Part shown: positions 8,831 through 15,411 of the stretch, in pieces
How positions within the stretch are numbered: the first letter of the stretch is position 1
Layout: the number at the start of each line of letters is the position of its first letter
Assembly: GCA_035455185.1 (NCBI GenBank)
Contig: DATIFQ010000074.1
Coordinates: forward strand, 1-30,402
From: JAEHDI01 sp035455185
GTDB lineage: Bacteria; Acidobacteriota; Terriglobia; Bryobacterales; Bryobacteraceae
DNA length: 30,402 bases
Direction: 5' to 3'
Notes under the pieces: model-generated
The model's database searches: none
Seen by the model: only the letters and a program-made list of their open reading frames with translations
Told to the model about the DNA's origin: nothing
Position numbers and translations under genes: made by a program

Positions 8831-8859
8831 GGCGGGCCTTCGGGCTCGCCTCTTTTTTT
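8831..8859 (+). terminator. Intrinsic terminator after the TonB receptor gene
   Basis: An 8-base stem (8831-8838 with 8843-8850, one G-U wobble) closes a TTCG tetraloop. It is followed by a T-rich run (8851-8859) containing seven consecutive T. It lies 30 bases after the receptor stop codon and separates that gene from the oxidoreductase downstream. Confidence 0.9.
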
Positions 8860-8919
8860 GTCCATCATTCCCTCCCGCTCACGCCTTCCTGTCTCCCGTT
8901 CTTACGGTCTCGGAGCGAG

Positions 8920-8930
8920 TGGTATAGAAT
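8920..8930 (+). promoter_or_regulatory. Candidate extended -10 promoter of the oxidoreductase gene
   Basis: TGGTATAGAAT has TG one base before TATAGA, the form of an extended -10 box. It lies between the receptor terminator and the ATG at 8952, where a promoter is needed. No clear -35 box is present. Confidence 0.4.
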
Positions 8931-8951
8931 GTTGCCGGGCTCAGAGAACTA

Positions 8952-10250
8952 ATGTCCAAACATCCGAATCATTTGAGACGAGATTTTCTGAAGCAGGCGG
9001 GCTCCACGGCCGTGCTGCCATTCACCGCCGCATCGCAGCGGGCGCTCGGCGGTGTAAGCCCGAATGAACGAATCAACGTCGGATTCATAGGTGTCGGCGG
9101 CATGGGCAGTGGCCGCCTGAGCCAGTTCATGGAACATCCTGACGTGAACGTCGCCGCCCTCTGCGACGTCGATCAGACGCATCTTGACCGGGCGGTCGAG
9201 GAGGTCCGCAAACAGCGCTCCACCGCACCTCCAGCTTTCCGCGACTTCCGCAAGTTGCTTGATATGAAGGACGTCGACGCGGTGACGATCGCCACACCCG
9301 ATCACTGGCACGCGATCACTACAGTGCAAGCCTGCCGGGCCGGCAAGGACGTGTTCGTCGAGAAGCCGTTGTGCCACTCCATCGCGGAGGGCCGCGCCAT
9401 GCTCGACGCGGCGCACCGGAGCGGCCGCATCACGCAACTCGGCACGCACATTCACAACGACTACCCGAATTACCGCCGCGTCGTTGAGGTGGTCCGCTCG
9501 GGGATGCTGGGCGAAATCCACAAAGCGTACTGTTGGATCCGCTCCAGCGACAAGGGCATCGGCAATCCCCCCGATGCGCCTCCGCCAAAAGAGCTCGACT
9601 ATGATTTCTGGCTCGGCCCGGCCCCGAAACGCCCGTACAATCCGAACCGCTCGCACGGACGGTTTCGAAACTTCTGGGACTACTCCGGCGGCGTGTTCAT
9701 CGACTTCTGGTGCCACATCACAGATCTCGCCTACTGGGCGCTCGATCTGAAAGCTCCGACGAGCGTTGCGGCGGCAGGAGGACGATATCTCACGGACGAC
9801 AACGGTGAGACGCCGAGTTTGATGGAGGTTGTGTATCAGTACCCCGGATTGGTTCTTTCCTGGAACGTACACTCGAAGGGGATGCCAGGCTTCGAGTCGA
9901 GGTCGATCGGCTGCATCTTTCAGGGCGCCGAAGCGACGCTGGTCGCGGGGTACGAATGGCATGAGTTGTACGTCGCGGGAAAGCACGTTCCGGACTTCAA
10001 GCGGCCCGACCCGACAATTCCCGACTCGCCCGGACACGTCCGTGAATTCCTGGATGCGATCAAGTCCCGCAAAAGAACCACCTGCGACCTGGAGTACGCG
10101 TTTCGTCTGACGAAGGGAGGCCTGCTCGGGAACCTCGCCTACCGGACCGGCAGGCGGCTCTATTGGGACGATCAGCGGGAGCGGATCATCGACGATCGGG
10201 AGGCACAGCAGATGACCTCGCGCCGGTACCGCAAGCCCTGGCGGCTGTAG
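8952..10250 (+). CDS. Tat-exported Gfo/Idh/MocA-family oxidoreductase (first copy)
   Basis: This 432-residue NAD(P)-dependent dehydrogenase belongs to the glucose-fructose oxidoreductase/inositol dehydrogenase/MocA family. It starts with a twin-arginine signal (R9, R10, DFLK), so it should be folded in the cytoplasm and exported. The Rossmann motif GFIGVGGMG lies near residues 44-52. The family signature EKPL is at 137-140, where the lysine is normally catalytic. The substrate domain includes DYDFWLGPAP and GGVFIDFWCHITD, typical of the large Planctomycetes/Acidobacteria subfamily. The ATG at 8952 has only a weak ribosome site. A terminator separates it from the receptor, yet a joint role in sugar use is likely from family and position. 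The substrate is unknown. The ECF sigma gene follows. Confidence 0.92.
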   Translation: MSKHPNHLRRDFLKQAGSTAVLPFTAASQRALGGVSPNERINVGFIGVGGMGSGRLSQFMEHPDVNVAALCDVDQTHLDRAVEEVRKQRSTAPPAFRDFRKLLDMKDVDAVTIATPDHWHAITTVQACRAGKDVFVEKPLCHSIAEGRAMLDAAHRSGRITQLGTHIHNDYPNYRRVVEVVRSGMLGEIHKAYCWIRSSDKGIGNPPDAPPPKELDYDFWLGPAPKRPYNPNRSHGRFRNFWDYSGGVFIDFWCHITDLAYWALDLKAPTSVAAAGGRYLTDDNGETPSLMEVVYQYPGLVLSWNVHSKGMPGFESRSIGCIFQGAEATLVAGYEWHELYVAGKHVPDFKRPDPTIPDSPGHVREFLDAIKSRKRTTCDLEYAFRLTKGGLLGNLAYRTGRRLYWDDQRERIIDDREAQQMTSRRYRKPWRL

Positions 10251-10289
10251 ACAGCGCCTCGGTAGAGCTCGGCGGACGGCAACATCACC

Positions 10290-10318
10290 TGTAAGTTTTT
10301 CGGCCGGTGAGGGACTAT
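10290..10318 (+). promoter_or_regulatory. ECF-type promoter in front of the sigma factor gene
   Basis: TGTAAG followed by a T run (from 10290) and, after 17 bases, GACTAT (10313-10318) resembles the TGTAAC/GTCTA-type promoters often found ahead of ECF sigma genes. This suggests autoregulation. The predicted start of transcription is near 10325, which coincides with an in-frame GTG. The boxes are judged by eye and the pairing with this sigma factor is inferred. Confidence 0.5.
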
Positions 10319-10324
10319 CTGATT

Positions 10325-10834
10325 GTGGGCAGTTCTCGGCAGGCAAGCCTCGATGTCCGATATCAGCAACTGTTGGAGGCCTACGCGTCCGCACTGCGCA
10401 GGCTCTGTGCGGCATACCTGACCGACCAAGCGGACCGGCAGGACCTTTTCCAGGAGATCGCCCTCGCTCTGTGGAAGGCTCTGCCCCGGTATCGCCGTGA
10501 GGCGAGCGAGCGTACCTGGCTGTACCGCGTCGCGCACAACGTGGCTCTGACCTATTCCGGAAGGCGCCGGCGTAAAGACAGGCTGGAAAGGCCGCTCGAG
10601 GAGATGGCCACCGAGCCGGGTGTAACGGAAGGGCAACGTCACAGGGAGTTGCTGGAGGCGGTACAGCAACTGCCTTCCTTCGACAAGCAACTCGCGCTTC
10701 TCTACCTCGAAGGACTTACAGGCCGGGAGATGGAGGACGTCACTGGCATCTCCGCCAACAACGTCGCAGTGCGTCTCTCACGCGTGCGACAACGGCTGGC
10801 TGCCTCTTTGCGCCCAAAGGAGGTGAGACGATGA
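10325..10834 (+). CDS. ECF-family RNA polymerase sigma factor
   Basis: This sigma-70 family extracytoplasmic-function factor has about 169 residues. Region 2 is visible as DLFQEIALALWKALPRY followed by RTWLYRVAHNVAL. Region 4 is visible as LPSFDKQLALLYLEGLTGREM and a helix-turn-helix ending in RLSRVRQRLA. A longer form from GTG 10307 is open. However, that codon lies between the -35-like and -10-like boxes, so a transcript from that promoter would not contain it. GTG 10325 gives an N-terminus of normal length but almost no leader. The gene ends in an ATGA overlap with the membrane protein gene, which implies coupled translation. The signal it answers to is unknown. Confidence 0.9.
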   Translation: MGSSRQASLDVRYQQLLEAYASALRRLCAAYLTDQADRQDLFQEIALALWKALPRYRREASERTWLYRVAHNVALTYSGRRRRKDRLERPLEEMATEPGVTEGQRHRELLEAVQQLPSFDKQLALLYLEGLTGREMEDVTGISANNVAVRLSRVRQRLAASLRPKEVRR

Positions 10835-11436
10835 ACTCCCACGAATCGCCAGGCGATGAATTGCAGGCGGTCTGGCGGCAGAATCCTGCGGGAAAGGAAG
10901 ACGTGGCAATGACGATCCGGCTGGTTCAGGAGAAAGGCAGATCCTTTCAAGACGTCGTTCGCGAGCAGAATCGGGCGGGGTACCTGCTGGCCCTGGCCCT
11001 CGGGCCCCTGACCGCTCTTGCGGCGTGGAAAGCGAATGCGGCGATCTTCCAAATCGGGTATCTGATTCTGACGGTGACAGTCGTCGCCGGTTGCGTGGTT
11101 ACCTGGCTCTACCATCGCAAGGAGCGGTCCCTCGCAGACACCGGGGCAAGCGTGCGGGAGTATCACCGGCAATTGCTCGAAGTATACGACCGCCGGATTC
11201 GTTTCCTGAAGAGCGTCAAGTTCTGGTACGCCATTCCTCTCCTGACGGGCGCATCGATGGTCCTCTTCCCGATCTGGACTCGAAGCGGTAATCCGTGGGA
11301 TCTGTGGATGCCTGTCACTCTGGTGGTTCTGGTGTGGGTGTGGATGTGGCACTTCAACGACGTTCGGAACGTGGGACAAGTGCGACGCAAGAGACAAGAG
11401 GTCGAGGAACTGCTCGCACAAATCGAACACGAGTGA
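10831..11436 (+). CDS. Four-helix membrane protein coupled to the ECF sigma factor
   Basis: This 201-residue protein has a soluble N-terminus of about 48 residues, then two pairs of hydrophobic helices (about 50-68 and 74-94; about 131-149 and 156-174). The C-terminal tail is charged and helical (RRKRQEVEELLAQIEHE). Its start codon overlaps the sigma factor stop by four bases, the usual arrangement for a sigma factor and its membrane regulator. No zinc-binding anti-sigma motif (HxxxCxxC) is present, so a conventional ZAS-type anti-sigma factor is ruled out by sequence. A role as sigma regulator is inferred from position only. The charged loop between the helix pairs (about 95-130) is probably on the same face as the two ends. 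Confidence 0.85.
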   Translation: MNSHESPGDELQAVWRQNPAGKEDVAMTIRLVQEKGRSFQDVVREQNRAGYLLALALGPLTALAAWKANAAIFQIGYLILTVTVVAGCVVTWLYHRKERSLADTGASVREYHRQLLEVYDRRIRFLKSVKFWYAIPLLTGASMVLFPIWTRSGNPWDLWMPVTLVVLVWVWMWHFNDVRNVGQVRRKRQEVEELLAQIEHE

Positions 11437-11469
11437 GGCTTACCGCGGAAGTTCTGACGTCTATGCGCG

Positions 11470-11490
11470 AGGGGGCGCGCCGCGCCCCCT
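11470..11490. terminator. GC-rich hairpin between convergent genes
   Basis: A perfect 9-base stem (11470-11478 with 11482-11490) has a 3-base loop. It lies between the end of the membrane protein gene and the stop codon of the convergent oxidoreductase, and overlaps that stop. No T run follows on the plus strand, so it is a terminator-like hairpin and not a classic intrinsic terminator. Confidence 0.5.
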
Positions 11491-12796
11491 AAACGATCTC
11501 CTCGCTCACGGGATCCCACTTCACCTTGCGTTCCTTGAAGAAGGCCTCGACCGACATCACCACCGTGACCGCCTCCTCCCAGGCGCGTTGAAGCCCGCAC
11601 CGCGGCGTCTCGCCGGAGCGGATGCAGTCGATGAAGTTGCGCATGTGGTCCGTGACTTCCAGCTCGCCCTTCTTCATCGAGTAGTCCGGTGCGACGATTG
11701 CGTCGTTGGGCAGCATGCCCATCGATTCGGCGGCTTTGCGAGCGGCGGCCCATTTCTTCGGGAAGTCGGGCTTCCACTCGGCGCCGTAGACACGGCACCA
11801 GTCGGTATGTACCTCGAGCGTCGCGTCGCGGCCGAAGACGTAGGTATTCGTCCCGTGATGGCGGTTGTGGAACGTGCAGGCGAAGGTGACGTTCATTTCC
11901 TTTTTCGGATACTCGAACATCACGTGCCACTGGTCCGGCACCTCTCGGTCCTGCTTCCAGAAGTACAGCCCGCCCATCGTTTGGACAGCCTCCGGAATTC
12001 CCATACCGACGATCATGTTGACGCCGTCCCATTGGTGGCTCATGAGGTCGCCGGCGATCCCGGTACCGTACTCCCACCAGCAGCGCCATCGGAAGAACCG
12101 CTGAACGTCGAAGGGGATCTCGGGAGCGTTGGCGACGAAGCGCTTCCAGTCTATCGTCGCCGGCGTCGCGTCAGACGGGGTCTCCTGAATGTTGTACGCC
12201 GTGTAGAACTGCCACTCCGGCCATGCACTCGTGCGGTCGATATACGTTCGCACCAGCGCGACTTTGCCGAGCTGGCCGGACTGATAGATCTCGCGCGCCT
12301 TGATGAAATACGGATCGCTGTTCTGGTGATGGCCCAACTGCAGGACCACCTTGTTGTCCCTGACCGCCTTGCGGATCGCCTTCGCCTCGGGCAGAGTGCG
12401 GCACAAGGCTTTCTCTACATAGACATGCTTCTTGTTCTCCGCCGCGCGAACGGCCATCGTCGCATGCCAGAAATCGGGCGCGGCGATGAAGACGGCATCC
12501 ACGTCGGGCGAGGAAACCGCCTTCTCCCAGTCCTTCATGAGCTGGGCCTTTTTGTTGAAACACTTGTCGGCGGCGCGCTTGAGGTTGGAGTCATAGAGAT
12601 CGCAGATGACGCGAATCTCCGTGTTCGGGCACTCCTGAGCGCGCTCGAGAAGATAGATGCCGCGAGTGCCGACGCCCACCATCGCCACTCCAAGGCGATC
12701 GTTGGCGTTGCGCTGCGCGAGAATCGCCGGGGCCGCCGCGAGTGAAGAGGCGCCGGAGAGAAGACTTCTGCGGGAAAAACGGTTGGCTGAGTCCAT
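11489..12796 (-). CDS. Tat-exported Gfo/Idh/MocA-family oxidoreductase (second copy)
   Basis: This dehydrogenase of about 435 residues is from the same broad family as the gene at 8952, but the two are clearly diverged. A twin-arginine signal (SRRSLLSGA) and an alanine-rich stretch ending AILAQ mark it for export. The Rossmann motif GVGTRG follows. The family signature here reads EKALC, with Ala in place of the usual Pro. The C-terminal domain carries the histidine-rich CTFHNRHHG and ends VSEEIV. ATG 12796 is chosen because GAG lies eight bases upstream; GTG 12805 would add three residues. It lies about 50 bases downstream of the glycosidase-ILEI gene on the same strand, so the two are probably one operon. 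The substrate is unknown, probably a carbohydrate derivative. Confidence 0.92.
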   Translation of the reverse strand: MDSANRFSRRSLLSGASSLAAAPAILAQRNANDRLGVAMVGVGTRGIYLLERAQECPNTEIRVICDLYDSNLKRAADKCFNKKAQLMKDWEKAVSSPDVDAVFIAAPDFWHATMAVRAAENKKHVYVEKALCRTLPEAKAIRKAVRDNKVVLQLGHHQNSDPYFIKAREIYQSGQLGKVALVRTYIDRTSAWPEWQFYTAYNIQETPSDATPATIDWKRFVANAPEIPFDVQRFFRWRCWWEYGTGIAGDLMSHQWDGVNMIVGMGIPEAVQTMGGLYFWKQDREVPDQWHVMFEYPKKEMNVTFACTFHNRHHGTNTYVFGRDATLEVHTDWCRVYGAEWKPDFPKKWAAARKAAESMGMLPNDAIVAPDYSMKKGELEVTDHMRNFIDCIRSGETPRCGLQRAWEEAVTVVMSVEAFFKERKVKWDPVSEEIV

Positions 12797-12845
12797 ATCA
12801 ATCACTCAAGGGGATATTTCAGCACAATCCGGCCCACTTCAGAAA

Positions 12846-15341
12846 TCACGGCGACGGAAGCGACAGTACGCGCTCCAGGACCACCTGCGTGTCACCCGAG
12901 GAACGTTCGGCCAGAGGAGTTTCGTCGCCCTTCCGGCCGATCATTGCCCATGAGTGTTGATAGCCGAGCTCGCCGATCGCGCGGCTGCCGAACAGAGCAG
13001 AGATGGTGTCGCGGGCCTGCTGGCTCAGCAGGTACGTGGCTTCGTCCGCCACGGCAAACAGTACGATCGTTCGGGGCGGCAGAGCGGCCAGGTATGCGAC
13101 GAGGCGGCTGGAAGCTCCCTCGTCTCCCCACGTGTCAAACGTTCGCACAGCGTCGAAGACCCCGGTCGAGGGGTTCACTGCCATCAAGTTGATGCCGCGG
13201 CCCGGCCCCCCACCGCTGGCGGCAAAGATCGTACGGCTATTCCAGTCGAAGCGTGCGATCGGTTTCGACCGAAAGCCCCCGGAGATCACACGGACTGGGA
13301 TCTCGCCGCGGCTGGGTAATACCGTAACCGGGATGCTGACACGGCCGCCGAGCGTACCGGCTGCGCTCCCTAGCAAATGGAACGCGAGCGCCTCGGCCGG
13401 CCTGGCGGCGGCCGAGGCACGCAGTTCAAGTGGGACACTCTGCCCGGTAAACGCGGTTGGCGAGCGGAACGAGAGGCCCGGCTCTGGATCCAGAGCCGTG
13501 AAGAGCACGGGACCGCAGTAGCCGTTGACGCCTTCCACGCGCACCGGTACCGTCCGCGGCTCGCCGCCGGCCTGAAGGACGATCTCACCACCGGAGTAGG
13601 CGAGCGAGACGCCGTAGCGGTCGGTGACCGCGGCCACCGGCAAGGGGTAAGGCGGGCCGGAGATGCCTCCGATTCGCAGGACGAGACGCGCCGACAGGGA
13701 GGGAGGGGTGGCGGCGCCGACCCGCAGATTCACCTGGTTCAATCCGACAAACGACGGAACCAGGCCCGCATAGAGTACCTCGGCGGACGCACCATTAACC
13801 GAAGCTTCGACGCTATCGGAGCTGGCTCCGGACCCCAGGCCGGTCGCATATACCTCGAGTACCTCGCCCGGCCGGACGCCATTTTCCGCTGACGCCCGGC
13901 AAGTCGTGCCGGCGCGAACGACGGCATCCGGGAAGATTCCAGGAGCGTACTCACGAATCGAAAGCATCATCGGGTTCGCCGCCCGGCCGGAACGGAACCA
14001 TATGGCGACCTCGTCGCCCAGCTTGACGTCCCAGGGAGCCTGTGCGGTCACGATGTCCGGTGTAACCCGACCCAACGGGGCCGGTCTTCCGTCAAGACAA
14101 AGGCACGACGTTTCCAAATGCAGCGGCCACCGGTCCAAGAGAGCAGCGGACGATTCGGTGGAGGCGAGCGCGTCCCCCGACAGGCGCAGCAGAACGCCAG
14201 GCGCCGCAGTTTCCTCGCCCGTGGCGGCGTGTTCGAGCTTCGCAATTCTGGGGTTGTCTTCGAGATCGAACGACGCCGGAACCCGTCCGCCCCAGCGGCC
14301 GGCAAGAGCTCGAAACGCGAGGCGGGGACGCAGACTGTCTAGGTCCGCAATGCCGGATTCAGTGGCACGGAAGATCCCGAACCATGAATCGTTCCTCACA
14401 CCGTCGGGAAAGCTGCTGTCGTCACTCCCAGTAATCGAGTGAATCGAGGAATCCGGCCCGGAGCGCCACCACTCGTCAACGAAGCTCCTGTAGACACCCC
14501 CAAGGACGCCTTCGGCCGATTCAATCGTGTCCGCGAGCGACATCCCCGCATCCGCCGACGCTTGCTCGTTCTCGGCGCCGGCCTGCGCATCGAAGGCGTC
14601 GACGCCGAACTCGGAGACGAGAACCGGAAGGTGTGTGCGGCCCTTGGCCGCGGCGAGCGTTTCGGTGAAACCGTTAAGGCCGGCGGCGTTCCAGCTCCAG
14701 AACGAGAGGCCGGCTACGTCGTGGACTTCGGCAGGCGCGCGGGCGGTGGTGGTCAGAAGAGGAGTTCCTTCGGGCTCCAGTTGCCGGAGCACGCCGGCTG
14801 CCCCCGCGAGGAGGTCGTCGAAATCGGAGTAGGGACCCGCGAACTTACGTGGATACGCTGACAGGACTTCGTTGCCGAAGACGTATCCGATCAACCGGGG
14901 CTGGCCCCGGAACCGCTCTGCGTAAGCCCGAAACTCCGCCAGGATCCGGTCCTGGCTTTCGCGGAGGCGCCGAGTGGGATCGTAGTAGCGGTCCAGAGGG
15001 AAATCAGCCAGCCAGTAGAGATCATTGGACGCGAGAAGCTCGAGAAACACGCCAGCGTCGGCTGGAAGAAGTGCGTAGGTACGAACCGTATTGGCTCCGG
15101 TGGCCGCCACAAGCGGCAGATCCCTCGCCCAGAGGCAGGCGGCGGCAGGGAACTCATCAGCGGGCCGGCGTCCGATGGGAACGTCTGAGTAAGCGATTCC
15201 CTTAACGACGAACTTTCGGTCCCCGGCCCAAAGTCTGCCGCTTTCCAGGCGGATCGAGCCTGCCCGGAGAGAACCGGCAGCGGCGATATGCCCCAGGATC
15301 AACAGAATCGGCATCGTTAGGCGGAAATACTGGCAGCGCAT
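12846..15341 (-). CDS. Secreted glycosidase-like protein with TIGR03437-like module and C-terminal ILEI/FAM3 domain
   Basis: This exported multidomain protein has 831 residues. The signal peptide covers about 1-28. Residues about 30-350 look like a clan GH-A TIM barrel: FVVKGIAYSD at 44-53, TGANTVRTY at 81-89, a candidate acid/base Asn157-Glu158 (FGNEVL) and a candidate nucleophile Glu244 (SEFGVD). Residues about 405-570 resemble the TIGR03437 module (APWDVKLGD, YAPGIF, EVYATGLGSG, FVGLNQVNLRV). An Ig-like stretch follows to about 680. Residues 682-830 match the ILEI/FAM3 (GG) domain: VISGGF, GRGINLMAVNPSTG, FDTWGD, TIVLFAVADEAT, LGYQHSWAMIGRKG. AGGA in front of the ATG supports the start. 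The barrel assignment is from motifs; the glycan is unknown. It is probably co-transcribed with the oxidoreductase downstream. Confidence 0.85.
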   Translation of the reverse strand: MRCQYFRLTMPILLILGHIAAAGSLRAGSIRLESGRLWAGDRKFVVKGIAYSDVPIGRRPADEFPAAACLWARDLPLVAATGANTVRTYALLPADAGVFLELLASNDLYWLADFPLDRYYDPTRRLRESQDRILAEFRAYAERFRGQPRLIGYVFGNEVLSAYPRKFAGPYSDFDDLLAGAAGVLRQLEPEGTPLLTTTARAPAEVHDVAGLSFWSWNAAGLNGFTETLAAAKGRTHLPVLVSEFGVDAFDAQAGAENEQASADAGMSLADTIESAEGVLGGVYRSFVDEWWRSGPDSSIHSITGSDDSSFPDGVRNDSWFGIFRATESGIADLDSLRPRLAFRALAGRWGGRVPASFDLEDNPRIAKLEHAATGEETAAPGVLLRLSGDALASTESSAALLDRWPLHLETSCLCLDGRPAPLGRVTPDIVTAQAPWDVKLGDEVAIWFRSGRAANPMMLSIREYAPGIFPDAVVRAGTTCRASAENGVRPGEVLEVYATGLGSGASSDSVEASVNGASAEVLYAGLVPSFVGLNQVNLRVGAATPPSLSARLVLRIGGISGPPYPLPVAAVTDRYGVSLAYSGGEIVLQAGGEPRTVPVRVEGVNGYCGPVLFTALDPEPGLSFRSPTAFTGQSVPLELRASAAARPAEALAFHLLGSAAGTLGGRVSIPVTVLPSRGEIPVRVISGGFRSKPIARFDWNSRTIFAASGGGPGRGINLMAVNPSTGVFDAVRTFDTWGDEGASSRLVAYLAALPPRTIVLFAVADEATYLLSQQARDTISALFGSRAIGELGYQHSWAMIGRKGDETPLAERSSGDTQVVLERVLSLPSP

Positions 15342-15411
15342 ACGACAGATTCCTTACTGAACTGAGTGGCCGCCGTATGGGAGTTGTCTCAGATCGTTCG
15401 ATAGGTCAGAT

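Noticed and set aside
11588..12745. Long open frame on the plus strand opposite the second oxidoreductase
   Set aside because: It is a GC-rich shadow of a well-supported gene, with arginine- and valine-rich content and no recognisable domain.
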